From positions 158,461 to 222,460 of the forward strand of contig NW_027192211.1 of NCBI RefSeq assembly GCF_041956535.1: DNA of 64,000 nucleotides, written 5' to 3'. Position numbers and translations under genes: made by a program. The stretch comes from Calcarisporiella thermophila CBS 279.70. Taxonomy: Eukaryota > Calcarisporiellomycota. Below, piece after piece: positions 1-12,039 of the stretch (the stretch's first letter is position 1; every line of letters begins with the position of its first letter). Under the pieces are notes generated by a model. It saw only the letters and a program-made list of their open reading frames with translations. It was not told where the DNA came from and searched no databases.

Positions 1-151
1 CTCCCATATATACAAATTGAAACATGCAGCTTGGGAAGTTAATGCTGAAAGAAGGAATTTTAGAGCCTTCAGTTGGAAGAAAACTGATTATTTGAGACAA
101 CAAATATTTATTTTAAATATTTTTGAAAAAGAAAACATTTAATGTTAAATA

Positions 152-1237
152 TTACGAACGTTCTACTACATCGAAGAATATTTGCGAAAGGATTTCTCCT
201 TTGTATGCTAGACCAGCTTTGATGGTCTGACCAGGGAAAATTGGCCCTACTCCAGCAGGCGTACCAGTCAGTATTAGGTCCCCAGGTTCCAACCTCATAA
301 TAGAAGAAACATGCTGAATGAGTTGAGGGATTCTATTGGGTGCATAAGCAAAGCTTGTTGAAGGTTTAGAAAGTTCAGGCTTACAAATGGCTATCAGTTT
401 ACCGAAATATCATCTGCTGGGTGTTTCCTTTTTGTTTGAACTCATCGTTGACCTAAAGGAAAAAGATAAGTGGTTCTTAATTACGATGCAGCGAACAGTT
501 CAACAACCTTAAGCCATATGTCCAGGTTATGCGGATCAACCAGTTTATCTTTGGAAATAAAGTCTCTGTTTTGGAATAAGTCTATAGTCAAACCAAAAAG
601 TGATAAAAAATACCAACCCAACAGGCGTGAACGTATCAAATCCTTTTGCTTCAGTCCAGGGGAGTCCTTTTTTCTTTGCTTCGTTCTGAATAAATAATTA
701 AAAAAGAATTTAGTACGAGATTGCCACTAAAAAAAGGAGCTCAGTACAAACTTGGAGATTTCTTGCCGTCATGTCGATACCCAGAGCGTATCCTATTTTT
801 GCAAGAATATAAAATAAGGTAATTTGGTTCATACATGTTGTGATAACCTATTGTGTGTACCTGCAATGTATTCTTCTGCTTGATCACTCTTAATATCGCG
901 CCCTTCTTTTCCAATTACAACTCCAAGTTCAACTAATCAAAAAGAAAAGGTTCATAATTCCAAAAATTAAATGCAAATAAATTGCCACAATGAGAACCTT
1001 CATGGTGAACTTCGCATCCCTTTGGAATTTCTATTTTTCCGCCAATTGCAAGATAGCTAGAGGTGGGCTTTAGAAAGAAGAAGGGTTTTGTGGGAATCGC
1101 ATTGCCTAATTCTTTGGCATGTTCACTATTAAATAGTACTTGAGTATTTTCACGGAGATTTCAGCAGTGAAATGGCTCTACCTGAAATTGCGGCCAATGG
1201 CCACGATTTTACGCCCAGCAAGTGTAAAATTGCTCAT
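152..1237 (-). CDS. FAHD1-like fumarylacetoacetate hydrolase family protein (acylpyruvase / oxaloacetate decarboxylase type)
   Basis: Spliced minus-strand gene with several short introns. The start ATG (1235-1237) opens with [18 protein letters not shown], followed after an intron by [19 protein letters not shown] and [20 protein letters not shown], the start of the FAH fold with its metal-binding Glu residues. Further exons give [14 protein letters not shown] and [15 protein letters not shown]. The last exon carries [17 protein letters not shown], the family signature, and ends VVERS-stop at 152-154. Members of the FAHD1/Fmp41 group cleave acylpyruvates or decarboxylate oxaloacetate with Mg2+, usually in mitochondria. 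No targeting peptide is obvious here, so location is open. Exon joins between 420 and 760 are less certain than the ends. Confidence 0.9.
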
Positions 1238-1588
1238 ATTCGAAGTTCAAGAGATGAGAAATGAATGAATCGCGTTGCGACATATTTTTAGAGCTTTGCT
1301 TTTTAACACCGAAAATTCAAACAGCGAAAATCGGCGAGGATTTAAGAGTGGAAGCACGATGTTACGGTGTACAATTTGAAAATGTAACGTGTTCAAAGCA
1401 AATCATCAAAATAAAAATGCAAAATACAAAAGAGTAATTGGAGAAAAAAAAAAAACCCGCCACTACACATATTCAGAGTATGTCATATGGATACGGCCAA
1501 TCCAAAATTGTTAGAAAAGTATAACCCAAAAAAGAGGAGAAAGTAAATAGTAATATTCCAATAAAAAACAATGTATTAGTTAAGAAAT
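1238..1588. other. intergenic spacer, FAH gene promoter and PHO85 3' end
   Basis: About 350 bases between two minus-strand genes. The part next to 1237 should hold the promoter of the FAH gene, and the part next to 1589 the PHO85 3' UTR. It is AT-rich with an A-tract near 1443-1454. I see no gene in it. Confidence 0.6.
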
Positions 1589-2626
1589 TCAGTGGTGGTA
1601 TCCATCTGGCGCGTAACCATTATCGGCCGACGTTGTGTCGTGGAAATATAGGTGTTTCAATGCATCCTGAGCGGATATCCGATGTTGTGGCTGATATTGC
1701 AACATGCTCTGGATTAAATCCAATCCAAGAGGATCAACCATAGACAGGACGCGCGAGAGATCTTGCGGAGGATAATATGGGAAGCTACGCCGGTATTCAG
1801 GCAATTGTGATACTCCAGGCCAGGTTTGCTCAGTGGGAGTGCCCAGTAGGCGGAAAATCTTTAGAAGCTGATCTTCGTTATTTGTGCCAGGGAAGAGAGG
1901 CCGTCCAGTGTACATCTCAGCCATGATACAACCAGCGCTCCACATATCAATAGAGGTCGCATATGTACGAGAACCCAGTAGGACATCAGGGGCACGATAC
2001 CACAGGGTCACTACTTCATTAGAGAACGTGTTCACGGGAATACCAAAGGCGCGGGCAAGGCCAAAATCTGCTAATTTTAATTGACCCCGAGAGTTTATGA
2101 GTAGATTTTGGGGCTTCAAATCCTGGTGAAAAAGAAAACCTTATAAGAAAATAATATTAGTCATTAATGAAAAGCGCATACTCTATGTAAGACTCGGTTT
2201 TCATGGCAAAAAGCAATTCCCGTAAGCAGCTGGTACATAAATGACTTAATTGTTTGAGGCTCTAGAGCACCATTTTTTCCGTGGGTGTCCATAAAACGTT
2301 TAAGATCGGAATCCATATATCTGGATGGATATGTAAAACTTGAGGGGCGAGGTATATTTAAATTATAAAAACTTAGTAACTTACTCGAATATAAGACATA
2401 GCTTATTTTCTGTATGATTGACATCATGCAAACGGACAATGTTATCATGACGAAGTTCCTTCATAAGCGAAATCTCACGTATCGCAGTAGATGGTGCACC
2501 CTCCTCACTGTCCAAGGTGATCTCTTTAAGTGCTACAGTTTCATTTGTTTGGCGATTTTTTCCCTTAAATACAGTTGCATAGGTTCCCTCTCCAAGCTTC
2601 TCAAGGCGCAGATACTTGTCCGCCAT
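1589..2626 (-). CDS. pho85: Cyclin-dependent kinase of the Pho85/PhoA family
   Basis: Three exons give about 304 residues, the usual length of Pho85. Exon 1 has the glycine loop [11 protein letters not shown], the ATP-binding Lys in VALKEI and the [14 protein letters not shown] helix typical of this family (PSTAIRE with the Pho85-type flanks). Exon 2 encodes [11 protein letters not shown]. Exon 3 has DLKPQNLL (catalytic Asp), [13 protein letters not shown] and [11 protein letters not shown]. Introns are near 2120-2180 and 2330-2385. In yeasts the kinase works with several cyclins in phosphate sensing, morphogenesis and nutrient control. It is divergent from the cupredoxin gene, with a 427-base shared spacer. 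Identification is firm; which cyclins it uses cannot be seen. Confidence 0.95.
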
Positions 2627-3053
2627 ATTAACAGCACGGATAGGAAGTAATTAAGGAGAGTGAAGTGATGAGACAAAAAGCGTAAGGAAAAGCCTGAAAT
2701 ATAATTTGAGTCACTTAAAGTGGAAATTAATGATCTGATTTGGATCACAAAATGATCTGTGTGTATTGGTGACGTAATTAAACCAGATGAAGGTAACGAT
2801 CGAGCGTCGATTTGTTCTCTATCCACCCTCTTTTTTTTTTCTTGTCTTGGATTGCAGTGTGGGTGCAAATGTGGGTGCGCTTGAAACGTGCGGATCCGCA
2901 CGGGTGTGAAGGAGGGAGAAGTATTTAAACGAGGACATTTGTTTAATTTAAGCACTCACTTTTATTCATTTCTTCGCATTACGTTGTTGAACAACGGCAT
3001 TATTTATTTCATTTTCCATTTGATTTCCCAACCTTCCATCACTTCTCATAACA
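2627..3053. promoter_or_regulatory. bidirectional promoter spacer, PHO85 / cupredoxin
   Basis: This 427-base region lies between two start codons pointing away from each other. A TATA-like GTATTTAAAC lies at about 2920-2929, some 125 bases before the cupredoxin ATG. A T-tract sits at about 2830-2840. No other gene is supported here. Confidence 0.6.
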
Positions 3054-3647
3054 ATGTTCCGCTCTCTACTTTTACTACTTTCATTCTTTTCTCTTATCCT
3101 CGCGAAGGAAATAGAAGTACAAGTAGGACCACGTCCATTTACCTATGATCCCGCAACTCTCAATGTCGATGTTGGCGACAAGCTAGTTTTCCGCTTCATT
3201 AACGGAAATCACTCGGTTACACAGTCAGCTGAACTTAACTCTTGTGCCCCTGTTCCCAATGGTTTCGACTCGGATGTTAACGGGCCAGGCCGCTCTTTCA
3301 ACATCACCTTCAAGAAACCCGGGAAGTTCTGGTTCTACTGCAAGGTTGGTCAGCACTGCCAGAATGGTATGAAAGGCACCGTGATCGTTGGTAATGCACT
3401 GGCTGGCCCTGACAACTCTACTCTCCCGTCTGGCGTGTCTTCTGGCTCGCTTCCACCGACTGGCACACTGCCTGTATCAGCTGGCTCTGCACTTCCTAGT
3501 GATATTCCACGTGGTGTCACTCCCAGCGTCGTTCCTTCAGCTAGTGCAGGAGCAAATGCTGCTTCAAGTTCAGCGTCCCATCACTTGCAATCCCTCGGGC
3601 TCTTGTTAATGATACCGATTGCAGGAATTTATGCCCTTTCTTTCTAG
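3054..3647 (+). CDS. GPI-anchored secreted cupredoxin (plastocyanin-like) protein
   Basis: Single exon, 197 residues. Residues 1-17 (MFRSLLLLLSFFSLILA) are a signal peptide. Residues about 19-112 form a plastocyanin-like domain. Likely copper ligands are the His of NGNHSV and the Cys, His and Met of FYCKVGQHCQNGM, with a second Cys pair (NSCAP) that could form a disulphide. After residue 115 comes a Ser/Thr/Pro/Gly-rich stalk, and the protein ends in a hydrophobic tail (LGLLLMIPIAGIYALSF) typical of a GPI signal. Fungal extracellular serine-rich cupredoxins are cell-wall proteins of unclear role, some linked to copper handling or sporulation. Confidence in family and location is high; function is unknown. 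Confidence 0.9.
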   Translation: MFRSLLLLLSFFSLILAKEIEVQVGPRPFTYDPATLNVDVGDKLVFRFINGNHSVTQSAELNSCAPVPNGFDSDVNGPGRSFNITFKKPGKFWFYCKVGQHCQNGMKGTVIVGNALAGPDNSTLPSGVSSGSLPPTGTLPVSAGSALPSDIPRGVTPSVVPSASAGANAASSSASHHLQSLGLLLMIPIAGIYALSF

Positions 3648-3963
3648 TTGGACTTTGAATCTGCATCTTTTAATCACTTGCCGTTCATTATACTGAAAGC
3701 TATATATCCTCTCCCCTAGTTAATTCTGTACAGAAATATATATTTCAGTCCTTCTAAGGATTCCTTTTTTTATTAAAAGTTCATTTTTTCACATCCAAGT
3801 AAATCGCATCAAATTTAACCGTCACAAATCAACCATTTTTAACCTTGCAAATTTCATCCTATTTAGTGCCACTAATGGATCAGCAGGATAACACCCCTAG
3901 TGGTAGTAATCGTAGAAGAAGGCATGTATAACGTGTCCAGAATTATATCAGGATGCTTTTTTA

Positions 3964-6336
3964 ATGAATAATCCTGATAGCTTGGTTAAGCTCTCTACAA
4001 GTCACCACCATGTTGGAACTCATTTACAATGTGTCCGTCCAACAGAGGATATTTTTAACACTGAAAATCCTCACATAAAAGAGGTAAATTTAGTCTAAAT
4101 GTCCTTTACAACACGCGCCTTACCAAGTGAAATAGGATATTATTCGAATGATACTACAATATTTATCGGATGAAGGGTACCATGCATCAAAAACACTACT
4201 TCAAGATGAAACAAATGTTAAATGGCATGAGCGTGAGGAGAAATTGGCAGAGGCCAGGAGGTTGAAAAAAGCAATTCTAGGTACTATTTAAATCTGTCTT
4301 TACCTTTCTTTTAACACACTTATCGATACGCACCTGTTTTAATAGATGGAGATTGGGTTGAGGTAGAAAAGCTATGTTCAAAGTCTCTTGTAAAGAATCA
4401 GAAGGCTTTCCTATATGCGTTATATAAACAGCAGTATCTTGAATATATTGAGAATCATGAATTTCAAAAGGTGAACATATTCTTAAGACTCCTAGCATAT
4501 TGTGGGCTCATCTGTTTTTTAGGCATTTACTTTTTTAAATAAGAGATTAAAGCCTATGGAGCATTTTCAGACCACTCCAAATGAATTCAAAGATCTATGC
4601 TATCTTTTAACGGCAAAGTCAGTACATGAAGCATCAAGCTTCAAAGGGTGGGAGGGAATAGGACCAGCTAGGTAAAATACAATGTTTTGATAATTGTTCA
4701 GACAAACTGTTTTAAAAAGGTAGACTATAGAGAGAAGCTGGTTGAGCAGTTTCAAAATATTCTGGATTTCGAAAATGTCGATAAAGATGGTATGGGAGTT
4801 TTCAATATTTATAATATGTCGATTTTCTTAACCACTCCTTTACCAGGCAACTCCTATGTTCCTCCTCACCGACTCCTCACTCTCCTGCGTCAAGCGGTCG
4901 CATATCAAATAGAATTTTCAAGGTATCATCCACGTACAGCACCAGTTATAGACACGTACGTACCAGTGGAACTATTTACTAAAACTTCGGACATAGATAT
5001 TAAATTTATTTATGTAATTTCCTTAATGATATTTAAGCCTGATGGAGGATTATACCTGTTTTGTCATACCAAATGCTGTGCGCGCAAGGCTCTGTGGCCA
5101 CCGTGGGAATGTAAAGTGTGTATCATTTTTGGGTGAAGAAGGACGGCAGATAGTCAGCGGCTCGAGGTATAAAATATTTTCAATATAACTTTACTAGCAT
5201 GCATTTGTTTACGTATATCTCTCTAGTGACAATACACTAAGAGTATGGGACACCGAGACATCACAGTGCCTAGGAATTCTTGAAGGCCATACCTCTAGGA
5301 TCTGGGACGTTTCATCAATCAAGGGTGGTAATATGATTGCAAGTGCCAGTGGAGATGGAACTGTTAAGGTTTATGATCGGATTTTTTATCCAAATTTATC
5401 TATTATTTACCCCTACGCTCTCCCTTATAGCTATGGGATACAAAGGGGAGCAAGTTTCCTTGTATTTCTACCCTCTCAGGTCACTCCGGAGATGTATATA
5501 CCGTAAAATATCACCCGAATGAGGTAAACAGCGTTAGCTAAATTAGCCACAGCTATTTCATACTAATTATCATTATAGACGCACATAGCTACAGGGGGCT
5601 ATGACAAGATTGTGCGTTTATATGATGTGAATACCGGCCAAATAGTCAAAACTTTTACAGGGCACCAGCTCTCAGTTTCGAAGACAACTTTCAATCCACT
5701 GGGGAATTTAATTATTAGCGGGTGTGTCATTATACTCTTGGGTATGATATTAAGGCATTAATTTGATATGATTATACAGGTCTAAAGATAACACGATTAA
5801 ATTCTGGGATATTGTTTCTGGCCTGTGTATTCGGAGCATTACCTCACATTTGGGTGAGGTGACTTCAGTTGAAATGAACTCTAACGGGACTTTACTTCTC
5901 AGCAGTTCGAAGGATAACTCTAACAGATTGTGGGATGTGCGCATGGTAGGGAGTATTGAAACTCTATTGTGTAATGGATGCATTAACTTTCAAAACTAGG
6001 TACGACCCATTCGAAAGTTGAAAGGACATCAGAATACATCTAAGAATTTCATTCGTGCGACCTTTGCCCATCATAACTTAGTTGTTGGAGGTTCAGAGGT
6101 AATTTAATTGTATTCATATTTTGATTCTTTCGCCTCACATATTCGTGTAGGATGGAGTGGTATATATATGGGACCAGGAAACTGGTGAAATCTTGCAGCG
6201 TCTACGTGGGCATGATGGAATTGTTTACAGCGCGGTCTGGAATGGATGGCAATCGCTTTTGTGCTCGTGTTCGGACGATTACACGTTGCGCACTTGGTGG
6301 TTTGATGAAAAGAATCTCAATCAAGAAGTACTGTAA
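3964..6336 (+). CDS. LisH/CTLH and WD40-repeat protein (WDR26/Gid7-like layout)
   Basis: Multi-exon gene. N-terminal LisH motif DIIRMILQYLSDEGYHASKT, then a CTLH-like helical region (KKAILDGDWVEVEKLCSK, YLEYIENHEFQKAF) and RLLTLLRQAVAYQIEFSRYH. At least six WD40 blades follow, with SGSSDNTLRVWDTE, ASASGDGTVKLWD, SGSKDNTIKFWDI, SSSKDNSNRLWDVRM and GGSEDGVVYIWDQETG, ending WWFDEKNLNQEVL-stop. The layout matches WDR26/Gid7 subunits of the GID/CTLH ubiquitin ligase, but blade sequences are not close enough for me to name it Gid7. The start is uncertain: the ATG at 3964 is open to the first clear intron, while the ATG at 3875 would need an improbably short intron. The stop at 6334-6336 is firm. 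Confidence 0.8.
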
Positions 6337-6604
6337 ACTGTTAAGCGTATTTGCTTCTCCAATAAACTCTGAAATTTGTACACTGACAAATTGACTGTCG
6401 TCAGTATTTTGAGCAATTTGTTCAGGGTAATATTACGCGAGTTATGCCGTGAGATTTTTTGCGGAGTTAACAGCCCTTCAAGTCACATTTAAAATGATGC
6501 ATTGTGAGACGAGGCATCTATTCTCCATATTTCGTGTATTCTAACTTCAATTCCTCTACGAATATTGCGTGGTTTGGTTTAGCATTTTTGTTGAAAATTA
6601 TACA

Positions 6605-9600
6605 ATGCCCGAGTCGTCCGAATTAGAATTTCTCAGGGGTGGTGTTAAGGTGTGCATAGATCGCGGTGGCACCTTTACAGATTGTGTCGGTTTTATCCCG
6701 GAGAAAGATGGCGGGGTGCGCGAAGTGGTTGTGAAATTGCTGAGCGTTGATCCTAGTTACCCAGATGCTCCTCGTGAGGGAATTCGTAGAATTCTTGAAA
6801 TGGCCACTGGTCTAAATATCTCTAAAGATGAGCCTTTACCCACCGATTATCTTGGTAAGGTATTCAATTTCACAATTTGTTGTTAATCGAAACTAATTAG
6901 AAAATAGCTTCTATTCGTATGGGAACAACGGTTGCAACCAATGCTTTATTGGAGAGGAAAGGAGAGCGTTGCGCTCTTCTGATAACCAAGGGTTATAAAG
7001 TATTATATTCATAAGTCTATGTGAAATATCGTATTAATCATTGGCTTTATCTTATATGCATCTTGAAAGGACCTACTGATTATCGGTAACTTTCGTGCTT
7101 ATAACTGTATCTAGTGCTCCTCTGCCTATTCTAAGTATTCTTGTCTTTAGGCAACCAGTCGCGTCCGAAAATATTCGATTTATCAATTAAGAAACCCGAT
7201 GTGTTGTATCAAAATGTGGTTGAGATAAACGAAAGGTAAGTTGTGTACACTTCTACCTAATAATAGACTTATTTTAAAGTTTTCGAATTCTATTTGAAAA
7301 TAGAGTTGTGTTGGTCGATCCCAGGGCTATAAATGAAGAAGATGTTACGAAAGCAGATCTTAATAACACAGGTATCTTGAAGGGCATCTCTGGCGAATAT
7401 ATCAAAGTACTTAAGCCGTTAGGTAAATATATACTATAATCTTTCTAAGTATTCTATTTACACCAAGTATTTCCGTCAACTAGACCACGAGGAAGTGAAG
7501 AGGCAGCTCCAGGAACTTTTCAATGATGGGTACCGCAGTATTGCGGTGTGCTTGATGCATTCCTACACTTATTCAGGTAGTGATTAGCTATTGAACTCTC
7601 CTTCCATATTTTAGATTAATTTTATATAAATGTTACAGAGCATGAACGAGCTATTGGCGAAATTGCTAGGTCGATCGGCTTTACCCATATCAGCATTTCT
7701 GCAGATGTTATGCCCATGGTCAAAATAGTTCCTCGTGGAACATCTTCTACCGCAGACGCGTATCTTACCCCCCAGATCCGTAAATATGTAGACGGCTTCG
7801 TCTCAGGATTTGATGAAAAACTGGGAGAAAATACCAGGATTGAATTTATGCAGAGTGATGGGGGTCTAGTTCCAGTTGATAAATTTTCTGGATTTCGAGC
7901 AATTCTCTCGGGCCCGGCTGGTGGGGTAGTAGGTAATGCGTTTATTTAGTTCTCTTTACATTACACGTATTAATGTTTATTTTCTAGGATATGCTCTAAC
8001 CTCTTGGAGTTCTAAAGAGAATGCCCCTATTATTGGTTTCGATATGGGGGGTACTAGTACAGGTAATGATGATCCAATAGAATGGTGAGATGCGATTCCT
8101 CAGCCAAATATTATTCAACTAGATGTTTCTCGATATTCTGGGATTTATGAACATGTTTTTGAAACCACCACCGCTGGTATTACGGTTCAGGCACCCCAGC
8201 TAGACATCCTCACAGTAAAGAGATTGAACCTACTTTTTGTAAATTCAATGATAAATATCTAAATCGTTCTTTGATAACCATAGGTTGCTGCCGGTGGTGG
8301 CTCTCAGCTGTTTTTCCGAAACGGCCTTTTTGTCGTTGGTCCGGAGGTAATGAACTTAAATACTATGAAATAATAATGAGTTACATATAATTAGTTACAT
8401 ATTTTATATAGAGTGCTGGAGCTCATCCTGGCCCAGCTTGTTATCGTAAAGGAGGACCTCTTACAGTGACTGATGCAAATCTGATACTTGGCCGTTTACT
8501 ACCCGATTTTTTCCCTAAAATATTCGGCCCAAATGCTAATGAAGCTTTAGATTTTGAAGCGTCGCAACAACTCTTCCAGCGTCTTACAGAAGAAATCAAT
8601 GCATCTACTCACAACAAACTTAGTATAGATGAGGTCGCATATGGGTATACTGATCATCTCACGTATATACCGGTCTTACTATTTAAATTCTGATTTTTTT
8701 GTCATTGTCCGTAGTTTTATCAAAGTGGCCAACGAAGCAATGTGTAGACCTATTAGAGCGCTAACAGAAGCGAAAGGCCATGACACCTCAAATCATATTT
8801 TGGCTTGTTTTGGAGGGGCTGGAGGGCAGCATGGTATAACTAGCTTTGCTCTGTCCAAGATGAACGTAGCAATTATTAATATTTTGTTGTTGTAGCTTGC
8901 GCCATAGCCCGCACACTTGGAATTGGGAAAATATATATACATCGTTATTCGTCCGTTTTATCTGCTTATGGCTTAGCTCTTGCTGATGTTGTACATGAGG
9001 CTCAGGAGCCGAGTGCAGAAATACTTGACGGCTCGAATATGCAGCGTATTCAAAATCGCATCAATGAGCTTAAGCATGAGTGTATAACTGAATTGATGCA
9101 ACAAGGTTTCATAGAAAATCAGATGAAGTTTGAAATCTATTTGAACCTAAGGTATCAAGGGACCGATTTTGGTTTCATGACGCTAAAACCAGATAATTCT
9201 TGGGATTTTAAAGCCGTATTTGTCGAAATGTATAACCGTGAATTCGGATTCACTCTTCCTGATCGCGACATTATAGTTGACGATATTCGTATCCGTTCAA
9301 TCGGTCGGTCTCTTGACTATACCTTTAAATCAGTATATGACGAGCTGCGAAACCTCAGTCCCACGGTTATTGACTCTTCAAAGACACGGGAAAATACTGC
9401 GATGGTTTATTTTGAGAGCGGGAGACTAGAGACTCCTATATTACGTCTTGAGGATCTCTCTATTGGAAGCAAAATTATGGGACCCGTACTGATAATCGAT
9501 GCCAATTCTACTATAGTGGTCGAGCCTGGATGCTCTGCTATTCTGACCTCCACTCATGTGGTGATTAATGTTGGTGAAGAAGCGAAGAAAAAAGTCACAG

Positions 9601-11845
9601 TCGAGATGGATCCAATCCAACTCTCAATTTTCTCCCATCGGTTTATGAGTATTGCAGAACAAATGGGTAAAACTCTGCAGAAAACCTCTATCTCAACCAA
9701 TATCAAGGAGCGCTTAGACTTTTCGTGTGCATTGTTTGGTCCCGACGGTGGCCTTGTTGCTAATGGTAAGAAGGATAAAATTAAATTCAATTTCTTATTA
9801 AAATTAAATATATCTTTACCAATAGCACCACATATTCCTGTGCATCTTGGGAGTCTGAGCCATGCTGTAAAATGGCAGATGAATTATTGGAAAGATGATA
9901 TTAAAGAAGGTGATGTTATCATGTCTAATCATCCGTCAGCCGGAGGGTCCCATCTACCCGGTAAGTTGCTTTATCAAATTTACTTCTTATTTGAAATCAT
10001 ATAATAATATGCATTATGTACAGACATTACTATCATAACTCCAGTGTTCGAGGGGAGTAAAATAGTTTTCTTCGTTGCATCTCGTGGCCATCATGCAGAT
10101 ATTGGTGGCATTCTTCCAGGTATTATTAGGAGCACAGTATATATATTTTATATAATAATTTCTTAATCTCTGACTTTAATATTAGGGTCAATGCCGCCGC
10201 ACTCCAAAGAGCTTTATCAAGAAGGTGCCGCTGTCAAATCATTCAAGATCGTATCACAAGGCAAATTTGATCTAGATGGTCTAGTGGATATCCTACAAAA
10301 TCAGCCAGCACAACATCCAGGCTGTAGTGGGACACGTGGTCTTAGAGATAATATTTCCGATCTCAAAGCTCAAATTGCTGCAAACCATAAAGGTATTACG
10401 TTGGTCAAATCTCTCATCCAGGAATATGGTCTCGAAGTTGTACAAGCATACATGATGCACATCCGAAAGACTGCTGAGCTTGCTGTGCGTGACCTGCTAA
10501 AAGATGTAAGCAGACGATTTGCAGATCGTCCACTAAAGTCCATTGATTACATGGACGACGGAACCCCAATCGCACTTCAGATTACAATTAATGCATCAGA
10601 AGGATCTGCAGTTTTTGATTTCGAGGGTACTGGTCCGGAAGTCTATGGTATGGAAAGACAGAATTATTTATGAATATGGCAGCATTAATCTCAGTCCTCT
10701 GCTTTATTTTGAAGGCAACTGCAACGCTCCACCATCGGTACATCATGCGCTTACCAGTTTAACTCATTGGCTTGTTGTTAATCTTCTTTACTTATTTAGG
10801 TTACTCATAGTGCTATCATTTATTGTCTTCGCTCTTTAGTCGCTGCTGATATTCCACTTAATCAGGGCTGCCTTGCGCCAATTACGGTGAAAATTCCGCA
10901 AGGGTCTCTGCTCTCTCCATCAGACAGAGCAGCGGTAGTGGGCGGAAACGTGCTGACATCACAACGCGTAGTTGATGTGGTTCTCAAGGCTTTCCAAGCC
11001 TGTGCTGCTAGTCAAGGTTGCTGCAATAATTTGACATTTGGCAGTGGTGGCAAATTGGACACCGGTGATATCGTTGAAGGTTTTGGTTATTATGAAACTA
11101 TTGCAGGAGGTACTATTGATTTTTTTTCTATTCTGTTAAGAATATCTAATTATTATTTTTTACAAATAGGGAGCGGTGCAGGGCCTAATTGGGATGGACA
11201 AAGTAAGTGAAATCAATAGTTTAATTTTTTCATACATTTTATTTAGCCTTATCTGAAATATTTCTATTGCTAGGTGGAGTCCATACGGTAGGCATTTATA
11301 TCTTTTCTGCATTTATTATATAAAAATCTAATAGTTAAATGCTACTTAGCACATGACCAACACTCGTATAACAGATCCAGAAATTCTTGAGCGAAGATAT
11401 AAAGGGGTACTTCTTAGAGAATTTTGTTTACGCAAAGGTATCAAGGATGTTTTTGTTTTTTTACCAAGAGATTATTTATAATTCATCGATTTTATTTTTC
11501 TTAGGTTCTGGTGGTAAAGGTCAATATCGCGGTGGGGATGGGGTGATTCGTGATATAGAATTCCGTGAACCTCTGCAGGTTAGCATTTTATCGGAGCGTC
11601 GAGTTTTTTCGCCTTACGGGATCCAGGGTGGTGAGGATGGAGCAAAGGGGCTGAATATATGGATCCGAAAGCAAAATGGAACCGAGGCTGTTATTAATCT
11701 TGGAGGAAAAAATACTATTAAAGTGGCCGCGGGAGATCGGGTTGTGATCTGTACTCCTGGAGGTGGAGGCTGGGGATCACCAGATGATGATACTGAAAAG
11801 GTACCTGATGAGGCATTGTCTCGTTTTTTCACTTCGTCATCTTAG
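6605..11845 (+). CDS. oxp1: 5-oxoprolinase, ATP-hydrolysing (HyuA-HyuB fusion)
   Basis: Large gene with well over ten short introns. It encodes the fused HyuA and HyuB halves of eukaryotic 5-oxoprolinase, which opens 5-oxo-L-proline to glutamate with ATP in the cytosolic glutathione cycle. HyuA starts with [12 protein letters not shown], then [71 protein letters not shown] and [16 protein letters not shown]. HyuB starts with [20 protein letters not shown] and includes [38 protein letters not shown]-like [22 protein letters not shown] and the tail PGGGGWGSP. Two internal exons are tiny: 7070-7085 (16 nt) and 11274-11287 (14 nt). Start is the ATG of MPESSELEF; an in-frame ATG at 6569 is the alternative. 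All motifs appear intact. Confidence 0.95.
7070..7085 (+). other. 16-nt micro-exon of the 5-oxoprolinase gene
   Basis: The exon GACCTACTGATTATCG is flanked by an upstream AG and a downstream GTAAC. It supplies DLLII plus one base, joining ITKGYK to [11 protein letters not shown] in frame, as expected of the family (RDLLLIGNQSRP-like). Confidence 0.8.
11274..11287 (+). other. 14-nt micro-exon of the 5-oxoprolinase gene
   Basis: GTGGAGTCCATACG is bounded by CTAG and GTAGGC. It joins PNWDGQ to [12 protein letters not shown], producing [18 protein letters not shown], the expected conserved HyuB segment. Confidence 0.8.
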
Positions 11846-12039
11846 GAAGCCAAGCTATTGGGGTTTTAAACGAAGGATCGAAATATATACTATAAAATAT
11901 CATTAATTTATTAAACGGTATCTTCTGTACTATTAAGACAACAGGCTGAAATATGAAAGAATGAAATGCTAAGATACACAAAAAGATATATAAATAAAGT
12001 CTAGATAATATTTCCCTTATTAAATAAATAATTTTAATA

